Of a stretch of DNA of 64,000 nucleotides, positions 21,763 through 34,754 are shown piece by piece (positions within the stretch are counted from its first letter, which is position 1; every line of letters starts with the position of its first letter). Location: contig QJPP01000283.1 in assembly GCA_003996215.1 (NCBI GenBank), positions 526,501 through 590,500 of the forward strand, in the 5' to 3' direction. The notes beneath the pieces were generated by a model. The model did not search any database. It was given only the letters and a program-made list of their open reading frames with translations, and was not told where the DNA came from. The stretch is from Jaltomata sinuosa (taxonomy: Eukaryota; Streptophyta; Magnoliopsida; Solanales; Solanaceae). A program made the translations under genes and the position numbers.

Positions 21763-24700
21763 TATCACGACCCGATTTCTTAGGTCATGATGGCACCTAC
21801 AACCCCCCAGTAGGTGAACCAATCCTTGTAGCCCGAAACGGTTAGTAATGGTCTATTACCTAACCAAAATGCACCAAAAAGCAGAAATAAGCGGAAGAAG
21901 AATGTAAAGGTAGACAAAGCGAAAGAAAAACTTGAATATATACATAAAGGAAGCTACACCAACCCCAAGACTTGGTATCGATAGTACAGAAGATTCTAAT
22001 AGAGTACAAGTGCTAGAGGTAACAAAATACAATACAATTTATCTCCAAAAGTACAAGGAGTAACAGTGCCAAAATATGAGATACGGTCAAGCCCCGACCA
22101 CCAGGTGCTCATCCTAGTCTCGAATATCCATAAAATCTGCATGAGTCTCCAATGCGATCAATGGAAAAAGCTCAACTAATATCTGCACAGAAAGTGCAGA
22201 AGTGTAGTATGAGCACCAAAACAATGGGTACTCAGTAGGTATCATCAGCCGACTAAGCGCATATAAGATATAAAAACAGTAAGTAACATATAGCAAGAAA
22301 GCAGTCACTGAAGCAATAAAGGAGGCACAAGGAGCTAGCACAGAGAGTAGACAACCAAAAGTTACAACTAAAATATGCTAGCACAGAAAATATAATCACA
22401 CATAATCAAAGGTGAAGGGAAGGAGAACGCACCTGGAGTCCTTGCACAATAATATAAGTAAGCCGAGAGAGGGAGTTGAGAAAATAGCAATATACTGGTA
22501 ACCTCAAGTAAAAGGAAAAGATGGAAAGCAGTCTAACATACTCAAAATAAAATCAACAAGTATAAGGAAATCATTACACCAATCCAATCACATGAGAGCA
22601 TAACCAGGGAATCACCTCATAAGTACAACCCTAGGATAAAATAACTAGACCACAATAACCAAGAGATACCACTCAACTTCCAAAAAAAATAGAACCAGAA
22701 TCTCACACTCTGCTCAGAAGGCCACACAAAAGTGCCTCAATAAGATAGGACTCCCTAGCCCTCTCAATAATCAGACATCCCATTACCGAAGCCTCAACAG
22801 GTTAACCATCACTAATCCTTCGATGACCGAGTGCCAAGATAAGCTCTAAATAAATACATGAGTAAATATAGTGTACATACAGTCCCAACAACCGCCCATA
22901 TAATCGAGGAACGTAATCAAGTGAAAACAAACCCTCCAGCCACCCATACAACCGAAGCGTACACTGAACACACAGCGAACAAGGGTGGAATCAATGTATG
23001 ATGTGATATGATGAGACAGTAACTGGTATGTTCCCCCTCTGGTATCCCACGGGTTTGTATAGAGACAGGACCTATAGAAGGCTCTTTCTCGTGTACCTCT
23101 CCTCCACCGTACACCTCCCCTCCTGGCATGCTGCATCGGCCCATAGCCTGTGGCCCAGGAATGATAGAGGTCCATGGAGGTCTACCTCTCAACCACATAC
23201 AAAAATTCAATCTCAAAAGGTCTCCTCCAGAATCAAGTCTGGGTTCAAGCCAGTGGCTAAGTCTCAAATGTAGCTCAAAACTCGAAATCTCATAGTTCAT
23301 GCCCGACTTCGACCCGGGTCTAAAACAGTAGTAGTAATCTCAAAAGACCCTCTCACAGGGTGCCCGAGGTATACTCGACTCTAAATCAGTAATAAAAGTC
23401 TCAGTAACCCCCTCCAAGGGTGCCCGGAGTGTAGCCGGGTCTAAAATTATAGTAAATCAAGTCTAGTGCTCTACCCGGCAGAGACTAGCATCAGTAATAA
23501 AATCAAGTTTGGTTCTCTTCCCGGCAGAGACTAATACCAGTAATAAAGTTAGTGCGAAAACATCCAAAAATTCCCTTTTCTATCATCAATGGTACAAAAA
23601 ATGGGCCCCCGAGGCATTGCAAGTTGAAGAAAACTGTTTGTAGTGGCTCGCAGCCAATACTGTAGTTAAAAAAGCAGGTTAAAACCTTTTTAATAGATGA
23701 TATGCTCGCACACAAATATAAAATTAGCCCAGTGGCTCACAACAATTCCTATCAGCCCTGCACAGTCCCAGTAGCTACTCAGCTTAGATAACCAGCATAA
23801 AAGGATAATATCTATGTTTGGGACGCGCAGACATTCCCCAAATAACCCACCATCTATGTTCCAGAGTCAATGCAAGGCCCACAGGACCGCAAGGGTAATA
23901 TACCATACTACGCAAATACTACAAACAGTGCATGAAATAAATGGATGAACAAGGTGGACAAGGTCTGGGGTACCAACCTATAACAACCCACCCAAGGATG
24001 TTAATTAATGCAGTTATAGCCTATATATGCAGAGTCTAGTTAGGGAAAGCCATAACCTACCTGTCATCCAGCGAATAGCTGCGGGGATGGCATTGTCCAA
24101 AGTCGAACTGCTCCAGGAAGCTCTAAATCACGAAACCACTATCAACACAATAATCTACATATCAAAACAAGACTAACGATACCCATATTGCTAATATTTT
24201 AGCCGGGTCAATATCCGGGTCACAAATGGGCCCGTAGGCCACACAACCCGAAACTAGAAATGAAAATCACACATGTGTTGCTTACCATCTCGAGAGCACA
24301 TGTTCAAAAATTGAGCGGAAATGGACAACAATTGGGGCTGAAAACAGCCCGCTCAAGTCAAGAATTAAAGAAGGAATTTCAAGAAATAATTCCAGAATTT
24401 AAACAAAAGAAACTTACCACCACGAGAAGACGAGCTACGGGAGTGAGAACTCATAATCCATGATCATGCAAAGCTCAATAGGGCAGATTCTACAAGGGAG
24501 TTCCAAGCTTTAAGAATTAGAAAAATGGTGGTAGCAACAATGGAGAAGAACAAATTTTGGGGAAGAAGACCTTACCCAACAACGAGGAAATGAGATTTCC
24601 CAACAATTTGATGGATTCTCCAAGCTTTGGGACTGATGGGAGCAATTTGGTGGGAAAACTTGGAGTTTAGAGTTGGGAAAAGTGTGAGAAATAAGTTGGA

Positions 24701-25414
24701 AAGACGAAGGCCAAAGAATTATATAGTTGTTGGTCGCTGGTCAGCGCTATCGCGCTAAAGGAGCGCGATCGCGATGAAGGAAAAGTCCCAGACCAGCGCT
24801 ATCGCGCTGAAGGAGAAATAACCAATAGTGCTATTAGAGTGGAAACGATGTTCCGGACTCAATGGAATCAATGAAATGTCCATCCGAGATTGTTTCGGAG
24901 AAATTTTGACCCAAGTCAACACTTATCACAACCAACCAAACACCCAAAATGAGCCCGGTCACCCAGGTCCCGAACCAACCACCTTCCTAACCCAAACTCA
25001 GCGTTCCGGCGCTATTGGCGCTGACAAAATTTCCATCCGAGGTCGTATTCTCTGAATATTGACCAAAGTCAACTAAACTAGCCCAACTGTCTTGAAAACA
25101 CAGAACGAGAGAGAATTCCAAGCTGAAAAGCTCTCGAATCCCGACCAAAGGTCCTTCTAGACCAAAGTCTACGCTTCGGAGATAACAGAAGTGTAAGAAT
25201 TTGATTCCGAGCATGTTCACCAAAAATGTTGACTGAAGTCAATAATTTCCAAAGTTAAAAGCTCTAAAACAAGAAATGGTCAAAAGACCAAACAAACGGC
25301 CCGGGCACCAAGCTACAGGTCCCCGCAAGTCATAAATGACTTGGGTTCGCTACGGGCAATCTCTAACGGTACAAGAACAGTGAAAACGTGTATATGACCG
25401 GGAGGGTCATTACA
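21763..25414 (-). repeat. E3 5' LTR (3652 bp)
   Basis: Same ends as the 3' LTR. U3 holds a shorter GCGCGATCGCGC word cluster (about 24748-24815), followed on the minus strand by CTATATAA (24726-24719). It lacks about 110 bp present in the other LTR. The two LTRs have clearly diverged at scattered positions, so the insertion is not recent. Confidence 0.88.
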
Positions 25415-25419
25415 ATCGC
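25415..25419. repeat. ATCGC target-site duplication, right of E3
   Basis: Partner of 14003-14007. Removing E3 rejoins the E2 sequence ...GTGCCC-ATCGC-ACACTATTTCGC. Confidence 0.8.
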
Positions 25420-26281
25420 ACACTATTTCGCACAAAAAATAAGAAACTCACACTACCTGGGGCAAAGATGAGGTGTGAATTGCACCAAACATTGTGCCCC
25501 TCCACGTCACTTCGCACAGCCCCAAAATAGAACACCTGAAGCTTCTGATTTTGAACTTTTTCTGATTTTTCTTGTACTTTTTCTCCTACTTCTTGCTCTT
25601 TTTGGTAAATTCTTTTTGTACTAACACAAGTACTCTTTTATTTTCTTTGTTCTTTGGATCAAACACCTTTAATTTCACTTCTTCTTCTTCAAGACACCAT
25701 GAAAAACAACACAAAATATGAACCTTAAGATTCTGAACTTGGATTTTCTTCAAATTTGATATTTGAACTCCCCTTGGCTAGTGAGAACAAAGCCCAATAT
25801 GTTTTAACTTCAATTAAAACCCAATCGAACCCAGATTTGAAATCCTCCTTCTTCAAGGTATGAAGAACACCATGACCACGAAGAACATTCAAATTTTAAA
25901 CCCAATGGATTTCAACTACGATTTGCACAAAATTTGATATTTGAACTCCTTATGATAGGGAGAAAAAACCCCAATACTTTTGAGTCCACAATTTCAAACA
26001 GATCTTAAACCCACTTATTGAACCTTCAAGCTTTTCTTCACTCAACAACGGTAAAAACTTCAAATCATCTCCAAACAAGCTCAAATTTCAGATCGAGACT
26101 CAATCAATACTTGAGAACACTATTCTAATATAAAAAAACTCAAACAAAACACAAAATCAAAATATTTTTTTGTAGATTTTTCCAAAAAAGTTTTTCAACC
26201 AATTTTTTGAAATTTTCAGATTTATGAACCTAGGATTAAGAATTGTGGGAACAATCCTTTAGCTTAAGCTCTGATACTAAA
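25420..26281 (-). other. E2 5' leader and primer-binding site
   Basis: 862 bp between E3 and the E2 5' LTR; AT-rich, with no ORF recognised. At 26268-26279 the minus strand reads TAGTATCAGAGC, an initiator-Met primer site with one change, three bases after the LTR end. GTGCG-type words occur near 25430-25510. Confidence 0.65.
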
Positions 26282-27103
26282 TGATAAGATCTCGATTAGG
26301 GAGACTAATTGAAATCCAATGCGGAATTGAAATAAACAAAACATATGCAAATTAACACTAAGAAATTGCAATTATGGGCAACAAGGGACTTTATACCCTC
26401 ACCTCCCAATTGATTACAATAACCAAATAATAAACTAACTTGAATCAACAAGGCAGAAGTACTCTAAATGAATCCACAAATGAGTATTCTCATATAAAAT
26501 TCAAGCAATAGAAGTTATCAAGCAATCAAGGAAATCCACCCTTAATTACTCACCTAAACCATTAGGAATCCATCCAATAGTACTATTAGAAATCCATCCA
26601 ATAGATTTCTACACTATATTATCTAATTGGGAATCCACCCAAGCTAACAAACTAAACTCTCAAAGAGATAATTCCATATCAATTCAACAACACTAAGGAT
26701 CTAAATGGAAGGTAACCCCTATTTATAGTTATTATATCAAAGCACAAAAGTGACCTTACAAGACTTCAAAAATGGGCCCATGGTGGGTCTTGTGCGGCTG
26801 GAGATGCGTTTAAAGTGCTGAACACACCAGCCATTGTGCTGGTTGCACCTGAGGTGAAAAATTAGTATGTGTTTCACACGAGATGATGTGTGTGTCACAC
26901 CTGGGTCACACCACCGGGAAGACTCACTGGCAGCCTCCTCTTTGCTTCACGCGATCATCCAAATATGGAATTACTTCACTTGGAGTGTAATAAGGCTCTT
27001 CTAAGCTCTCTTTTGTGCTCCAAGGGTGAGTGTGGCTTAGATCTTCTTGTCTAGACCTTGAATTATAGGTCTAGTATGAATGTCGCAGGGTGATATCGTA
27101 TCA
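26282..27103 (-). repeat. E2 5' LTR, copy 2 (822 bp)
   Basis: Minus-strand ends are TGATACGATATC and GATCTTATCA, a short TGATA/TATCA inverted terminus. The TATA box CTATAAATAG is at 26728-26719, with the GGTGCA-type word cluster upstream at about 26790-26935. It is followed on the right by CATAT and E0 LTR sequence. Confidence 0.82.
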
Positions 27104-28020
27104 CATATTAAGATACTGAGAGTTTGTATATGGTCTAGGAAACCTTCATTGACCTGGTCAATCCGGAATATGGGCTACGAGCTAGGAGTGCCAAAGGAGG
27201 GGTATACAAAGGAGTAGAGGTATATGCGGGAATCCTTCCATGAGTCCTACCTGCTAGGCCTACAGGCACCAGAAGAGGTGAATACGGTACCACTAGCACT
27301 TCATATCACATCATTCATTGTTTGCACAGTTCCATCCTTGTTTGTTATTTGCTGAGTGTATGCTCTGGTACTATAGGACGCCGGAGGTTTGTTTTAATTT
27401 ATATGTATTCCTCGGGTGTACGAGCGCCTATTGGGATTGTAGGTAGATTAGTTTTACTCGTTCATATTATAGTTACTTGTTTGTTTACTTTCTGATCATC
27501 CATATCTTATGAATTATATTGCAAGCATGTTTAGGTTTATTTACTTTCCTTCTCTTCCATTATTTGAGGTCACCGGTACATCGCCATGTTCATTAAACTT
27601 TCTATATATATATTATTGTTGCAAGGATCCAGGTGTGTTCTCTATTCTTTCACCTGTGTTCTGTGATATATCTTGTGAGGCTAGCAGAGCATACTTGTAT
27701 TCCTTATGCCTTCTATATGTTGCTAGCTTTCGTGTGCTTCCCTCTGTATGCTTCTATGACCTACTCTTGGTTATTTGCTATTTACTACTTTTATATTTTA
27801 TATATGCTCAGTCAGCATGTGATGCCTACTGGGTACCTGTTGCTTTGTAATTGATGTTCATACTACACTTCTGCATCTTTCTGGTGCAGATCCTAGTGTG
27901 AGCTATTGTCATTGACATGGACTCATGCAGATCTTGACATCCAAGACATAAGGTGAGCTCCTGGTGACCGGGGATTAGCTATATCTCTTCTTTTGGTAGT
28001 TGACTCTTTTGTATATTCAA
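27104..28020 (+). repeat. E0 LTR, right fragment
   Basis: Continuation of the LTR interrupted at 9144. It matches in order the E3 LTR read in reverse (GGAATCCTTCCATGAGTCCTACC; TCCATCCTTGTTTG; TTGGGATTGTAGGTAGA; TACTGGGTACC; GGTGAGCTCCTGGTGACC). It breaks off near 28020, where inverted E4 sequence begins, so the last 300 or so bases of the LTR are missing. Confidence 0.7.
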
Positions 28021-29640
28021 AGGCACTTATATCAGACAAAACCAACCTCACTGAACCAACATTGGAATCCCATGCAACAGATAACCCTCGGAGAATAAAC
28101 TAATCAAACCTCAAATTCTCAGAACCCAAAGGTAACCATCACTCTCAAAGTACCATCCAAATCCAAAGTAGCCTTGTTGGCCTCAATCCACTCAATCGGA
28201 TCACATATAACACACCACCACTGATCCTTGATCAAACATTGCTGAATCTATCCAACCAAGGTAAAATAGACCTCGTGCTGACAAAACCACCGCTGGGATC
28301 TAGCAAGTCCATCCTAATCAAATGGTTAGCCAAGGACTGGACGTCTAAGGCCAACTGTTGCTCTGAAACTTAAATAGAGAAGCTAAATTATCTGTACTCA
28401 GTGCCTTCTGGCACAAAGATGTTGCAACTGAAGAGAACCTTCCATGAACCATCTGAAGTAACCTGCTAGCCCACAACTCTGAAACCCATCTCCAATTGCC
28501 AATTAATGTCTCTTCAAACCCATGAGTAGATTCATATATTGTCGATGAACACTATAGGAACTGGAGCCAACTAAGTTCTAAATATACAATTTGCCCAATC
28601 CCTAGATGCTGCTGAGACTTGGATCTTCAAAAGAATATAACAAGGAACCCACAATCGATGCAACAAGCTCCCAAAGGTATTACAGGAAAGACCTACCTCG
28701 TCAATCTCTACTAGAAGGAATCCTGATCTCGAATTTGTTTGAGGGAGATGCCACTACACTTTGTAGTCAGTAGAATTGAGTCACCAACTCACAAACCCAA
28801 GAAGACCCTCAGTCATCACCTCAATCAGCTACTAGTAACCCATATATATGAACAAAGATCATCTCCCTCTTTCTTTTCAAACCAGCAAAACCCTTACCAA
28901 GGACACCCTGAACCTAACAAATGCTTTCTCATAAGATCCTGGCATTGTTCCCTTAGCTCCTATAACTCTACTAGCGACACGTGATAAGGCAGGAAAGGAT
29001 AGGCCAAATGCCCAACTCAACCAAAATGCTACAGTCAAAAACTCGACCACAATACCATCGTCAAACTCAACCACAATGCCATGGACAAAACTCAACCCAC
29101 CTGGAACTGGGGGAAATAATGGAGACAACTCTACCAGACTTGAAATGAACGAACAGAATGAAAACACCCATAAAGCTGTCAACTCCCCAAACTATCCAAA
29201 AATAGCGAGGATTGACTCTAACCTCTCAGGAAAAGCAAAACCATCTAGTACCCACTTTCATAACCAACACATTATCCTTAAGACAAAACATCTTCCCTCA
29301 TTATAAAACCACCGGTATCATAGAACACCAACAGAAAGACCTCCAGCAATGCTAGATAATAGCCTAGGCAATAACCACCCAAGACTGATATAAAAGAGGA
29401 AAACTCAAACCAATTATAGAACTACAACAAAACAAAAATTAAAGCCAACCAGACCTACCCACAAATCACAACTCCGGGTAGTCACCTCTCAAGGACAAAA
29501 CACCCCATCTACTACTAAAAAGAATAAATCTACTGATAAATCATACATATAATACTACAAACTCAAATAATAATACAACTAAACAAGAAACATGTAGGCG
29601 TATATGCATATACACGAGAAAGGTTAGATTCGCAAAGAAA
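28021..29640 (-). other. E4 non-coding internal region
   Basis: No supported gene. Blocks such as GGTTAGCCAAGGACT (near 28324) are shared with E3 (19290), which identifies the segment. It is more decayed than in E3. Confidence 0.55.
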
Positions 29641-29689
29641 ACAACGCCAACACTAGCTAATGGAAAACAAAGTCGTACCTATAGCACGA

Positions 29690-30740
29690 TATCGGAAACC
29701 TTTACCTCTAGCCTACCAAGAGGGGCATTAGACTAACGGTGTCTATCACTGGGCTGAGTAGTCGATGTTGAAGGCTCAATCATCCCTCCATGGGGATAAT
29801 CTTTAGAAAAGTGACCAATCACTCCACAACTATAGCAACCCAAGGAAGCCCTGCTCTGACGCACGGTGCCTGTTGACTCTGGACGGATACCTGAACCACC
29901 TAGCTGAAAGCCATCTCTAAAAACCTGAGGACCACCCCTACTACTCTATACACCACCTCTCACTGCCTGGGGGCCACCCCTACTACCCTGGATACTGCCT
30001 CTAGCTGGTGGCACAGGAACCTTAGGAGATAAGACCTATTGACTATGTTGAATAGAAGGCATGATTATGGGGCAATCCTTAGCAAAGGTTCCATGGTCAC
30101 CGCACTGAAAAACAAATTAGACTAAATGAAGTCTGACGGGGAGCTCTCATTGAACCTAATTGGCCACCATGGCCTGCACACCCTGAATGTGAACCTCGAA
30201 GAACCTGACCTAAACTATGTCTACTCTAATCAACATGCTCTGTACAACCACCCTCTGAAACCTGTGGAGCCACTGAAACTGGCCTACTAGATAGAAAGCA
30301 ATGAAATCGATCCCTAGCAGAGAATCCCCTACCTCGAGCCTGAGAACCAAAGAAATTGCCCTGACAATGATGCCTCTTAGCACTACCTCTATAATCCTTA
30401 CAATATAATCCCTCAATATCCCAAGCATGATCAACTATCTAAAGAAAGGTAGTCCCAACTGTAACCAAGTGCTCTATCGCCAAATGGAGGGGCAAAATCA
30501 ATCCTCCAACAAAACCCTGAACTCTTTCAAACTTTGTAGGCACAGTCCTAGCAGTACGCCTAATAACCTAATGAAACCTTGCCTCGTACACCAGTACCAA
30601 CATACAACCCTACTGATGACCTGGAACCTCAAACCTTACTGAAGCACCACTCAATGAACCAGGTACTACCCCAAACTGTGGTACTGATACACCCTTCTGA
30701 AGACTCAGAGTCCTAGCCACGGTGTCCTGAAGAACTGGGG
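29690..30740 (-). pseudogene. E4 gag remnant
   Basis: Collinear with E3 gag but broken by stops. Recognisable parts are IVDHAWDIEGLY, GSQARGRGFSARDRFHCFLS and VSVAPQVSE (about 30430-30240). Further on comes an Arg/Gly-rich insertion with repeated RGGPQ-like units (about 29880-30000) not seen in E3, and a knuckle CYSCGVIGHFSKDY near 29820-29850 whose last Cys is Tyr. The minus-strand ORF 30434-30210 is a shifted frame of the same sequence. Confidence 0.6.
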
Positions 30741-31074
30741 TAGCCATAAATCCCATCAGAGGCTGGGATGGCTCTAAGCCCCTAACTGGTATGTAATACT
30801 CTCACTCTAAAATACTGGCAGTGGAGGAAGCACTGAAGCAACAGGCACAAAAGCCTCAATATCACCCACTGTCGTACTCATCCTAGGCATCTAAGAAGGA
30901 ATGGAACAACAAATTTTAGAAGTTAATAGAGCCAGGAATGCACGATAAAGAGCCATGAATAGGGAACTTTTCCTAATAATGCCCAGTAGCCTCCACAGAT
31001 AGGATACGGATGTCATCATACCAATCTGCGAGACTCTACTTAGACACTTTCTCTTGTACCAATGACACCGAAGA

Positions 31075-31096
31075 ACCTAAAGCTCTGATACCAAGC
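31075..31096 (-). promoter_or_regulatory. E4 primer-binding site
   Basis: The minus strand reads GCTTGGTATCAGAGCTTTAGG next to the LTR end; TGGTATCAGAGC is at 31093-31082. Same site as in E3. Confidence 0.82.
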
Positions 31097-34000
31097 TGTC
31101 ACGACCCAATTTCTTAGGCCATGATGGCACCTACAACCCCCAGTAGGCAAACCGATCCCTGTAGCCCAGAATGGTTAGTAATGGGCTACTACCTAATCCA
31201 ACATGCACAATAAGCAAAAATAAGCAGAAGCAGATATAAAATAGAAAAACGTGGAAGCAAACAGCCTAAATATTTACAAAAAGAAAACTACACCAACTCA
31301 AAGACCTATTATCGATAGTACATGAGCCTCTAATAGAATACAAGTCCTAGAGATAACAAAATAGAATATACAACTGTCTCTAAACAAAAAAAGAGTAACA
31401 GTGCCAAAAGATGATATGCGATCAAGCCCCGGTCATTAGGAGCTCATCGTAGTCTCAAATATCCAAAAGCTGCACGAGTCTCCACGCAATCAACAGTGAA
31501 AGATCACACTAGAATCTGCACTAGAAATATGCAAAGGTGTAGTATGGGCACTAATTGCTAAGAAATGGGTACCCAGTAGGCATCATCGGTCAACTAAGCA
31601 CATATAAGATATAAAGGTAGTATAGGAGATAGCAAAGAAGCAGTCACAGAAGCAATAGAGAAAGCACATGAAAACTAGCACGGATAGAAGTCAACAAGAA
31701 TTACAAACATGCTATGCTAGGAATAGACGATATATATAACATAGAACACAGGGGAAGGAAAGAAGAATGCACCCGGAGTCCTAGAAACAACAATATATAT
31801 ATATATAAAGAGAGGGATTTAGAATAAGGGCGATATACTGGTAACCTCAAGTAAAAAGGGAAAGAAGGGAAGCAATCAAACATACTCAAGTTAGAAGCAA
31901 TATACTTAACGAAATCATGATAAAAACCCAACTTCATGATAAAAACAGACAAAAATCAACCTCACAAGTACAACCCTAGGATGGATTAAGCTACGCCACA
32001 AAGAACCGAAAGCCACTAATCAGCATCATGATAAAGGATAGGATCCGCTAACCCATAACAGCTCAGAAGGCCACATAAACAAGGCCTCAGCAATATAGGA
32101 CCCACTAATCCATCAATGACCAAAATTCCAAATAATCAGAACCTGAATAGGCTAGAAACCACTAATCCACCAATAATTGAAGGCCATAACAAGCTCTAGA
32201 ATAAGATATAAGTAATATAATCTACCTAGAGTCCCAACGAGTGCCCATACACTTGAGGAACATAATTAAGTAAAAACAAACCATCCGACATCCCATACTA
32301 ATAGAGTGTACGCTGAGCACAGAGCAAACAAGGGTGGAATCCAAATACAATATGCATGATGTGATATGATAGAACCGGTGTGATAGTAACCCTGTATGTA
32401 CCTACCCCCAGTGCCTAAAGGCCTAGCAGGTAGAATCTATGAAAGGACACTTCCTATATACCTCAACTACACTATATATCCCTCTTATGGCACACTCAGA
32501 ACGTAGCCCCCGGTCTAGATCGACAACGTCCATAGAGGTTCGTGACCACATACTGAAATGCAAAATCTCAAAGTATAACTGCCCAGAGTGTATCCGGGTC
32601 TAGATCAATAATCAAAATCTCATAGTACATGCTCGGAGTCAATCTGGGTCTAAATCAATAGTAGTAATCTCAAAACCCCATCAAAGGGTGCCCGAAGTGT
32701 ATCCGGGTCTAAATCATTTATCAGAGTCTCAACAACCCTTGTAAAGGGTGCCTGGAGCATATCCGGGTCTAAACCCATGGTAAAAACATGTCTAGCACTA
32801 TGGCACAGCCGATTCTAGTATCAGTGTAAAAACTGGTGATAAAGTCATCATAATATCCTCTTTACTCTAAGAAGATTCATAAAATCAGTTCTAATTTCCT
32901 TTTTATAATCATATACTGAAAATGCTCCATCAAGGCCATGCAATGTTTAGAAAACTGGTTATAGCAGGCCCAAAGCCAAACAGTAGTAAAACATGCAAAA
33001 AATCCTTTGCATGAATGATATGCTCGCAAACAATAGATTAGCCCAACAGCTCACAAACAACCTATCGGCCCCGCATAGGCACAATCAGCTCTACAACATA
33101 GATATCCAGCCTAAAGTAATATCTCAATGTCCAGGACTCATGAACATTCCTAATTATCCCACCATTTATGGTCCAGAGGCATATACAAAGTCTACACGGG
33201 GACACAAGGGTAATTTTACAACATTACAATGAATACTACAAACAACGTAAGAAATAAACAGACCAAAGAGACGGACAAGGTTTGGGGTACCAACCTAGAA
33301 TAACCAACCCAAGGATACTAATTAATGCAAGTATACCTATATACATAAAGTCTAAGGTAAGGAACACCATAACCTGCCTGTCGTCTGATGACAAGCTATT
33401 GGAACAGCATCGTCCAAGCTCAAACTACTCCGAGAAACCCCGAATCGCGAACAAACTATCAAAATAATCTACTACTCGTTAAGATAAGGACAATGGTACC
33501 CATAATGCTAAAAACATAGCCGGGTCAAAATTAGTGTCGCAAGCAGGCCCATGGGCCCTACAACTCAAAGTCAGAAACAAAAAATACCATGGTGTTCCCC
33601 ATATCCCCAGGAGAACATACTCCAAAAATGAGAGGATTTGCACCATTACAAGGGCTCAAAACAACCCAATAATCAAGAAATTTAAAGAAGAAAACAAGAA
33701 ATTAAAGAGAGAACTTACTAGATTTAAAAGTCACAAACGATCAAGAATCAACAATTATAAACCTCAAAGTTGATGGGATAAACAATGAGTGAAAATGGAG
33801 GTTTTGGGTCTTCAATTAATAGAGATACGAGTTTGGAATTTTGGGAAATGAAGGAAAAGGGAAGGTTGGCCAGCTACTTAAGCTGCCATGACCAGGCACT
33901 TGAGCGGCCGTGCACAGGCAAGCTGGAATTGAGGTTGGGTGGCACAGCACTGGGACGCTGGCATGCCAGTGCTGGCCGGCATGCATGCGCGGCACCTAGG

Positions 34001-34754
34001 CGCAAGTTCACTAGCTCAGGCGCTGCCTAGGTGACGCTCTAGCACCATACCAATAACCAGTTGCTGGCAGCAGCCTAGCTTAGGCCACAAATGCATGATG
34101 GACTCTTGAGAATGCATCTGGGGTCCCGCGAACACAAACGAGCTGAGCTATTCAACTAGAAATGGAATTTTGGACCCAACAGAATTGATGAAAATTCCAT
34201 CGAAGATCGATTTAATAAAAAGTGGGCCCTGCGCCCAAAATCAACCTTTAGGCCAACTATTCCAAAACAGAACCTATGGGCCAAAAACAAGTCCTGAAGC
34301 CTCGAGATATGATCCAGTGGTCCCTATAGCCTAAACTTGACATTTTGGAGCTAATAGTGCTGATAGAATTTCCATCCGAGGCCATCTTCTCCAAATGTTG
34401 ACCCAAGTCAACCATACAAGCCCAATTGGCCTTAAAACACAGAACGAGAGAGAATTCCAAGCTCAAAAGCTCCTTGATCATGACCAAAGGTCCAACCAGA
34501 TCAAAGTCCATACTCTGGAGCTAACAGAACTGTCGGAATTTGATTTCGAGTATGATTGCTAAGAATGTTGACTGAAGTCAACAATTTCCTTAGTTAATCT
34601 TCTAAAACATGGAAACGACCATAAAAACCAAACAATTGGCCCAGGCACCAAACTACCAGTCTCAGCAAGACATAAATGACTTGGGGCTATTATAGGCAAG
34701 TTTTATTAGTACAAAAAAGGTAAAAAGGCGAGAATGACCGAAACGATCATTACA
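31097..34754 (-). repeat. E4 5' LTR (3658 bp)
   Basis: It starts on the minus strand TGTAATGATCGTTTCGG and ends ...GGGTCGTGACA, with the canonical CA that has been lost in E3. It is collinear with the E3 LTRs, but the U3 word cluster (33895-34030) has different words (GCGGCCGTGCACAGG, GGCATGCCAGTGCTGGCCGGCATGC, GGCACCTAGGCGC). The downstream TATA-like sequence is weak (about 33873-33881). Confidence 0.82.

Larger units (their letters stand above)
14008..25414 (-). mobile_element. E3: gag-only LTR retrotransposon (terminal-repeat element with GAG)
   Basis: Minus strand: 5' LTR 25414-21763, Met primer site, gag 21384-20533, about 2.8 kb without coding capacity, 3' LTR 17768-14008, flanked by the ATCGC duplication. 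Total 11.4 kb, of which 7.4 kb is LTR. There is no sign of protease, RT, RNase H or integrase. This is the layout of plant 'TR-GAG' non-autonomous elements. LTR and gag are related to E5, which has pol, so E5-like elements are plausible helpers. It is inserted in the internal 5' region of E2. Confidence 0.85.
9145..27103 (-). mobile_element. E2: Ty3/gypsy element inserted in the E0 LTR and itself split by E3
   Basis: Minus-strand order: 5' LTR 27103-26282, Met primer site, leader, E3 insertion, gag, protease, RT linker, a repeated non-coding block and an LTR at 9965-9145. RT core, RNase H and integrase are absent. The two LTRs are 821 and 822 bp and begin TGA[T/G]A and end TATCA on the minus strand. 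The 3' LTR is not preceded by a polypurine tract but by a copy of target sequence (9966-10017), so the 3' end has been rearranged. Confidence 0.75.
28021..34754 (-). mobile_element. E4: truncated gag-only element of the E3 family
   Basis: Minus strand: 5' LTR 34754-31097, primer site, gag remnant, non-coding region; then it breaks at 28021 before the 3' LTR. Internal parts match E3 at about the same distance from the LTR. The loss of one end means that no target duplication can be tested. Confidence 0.75.
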
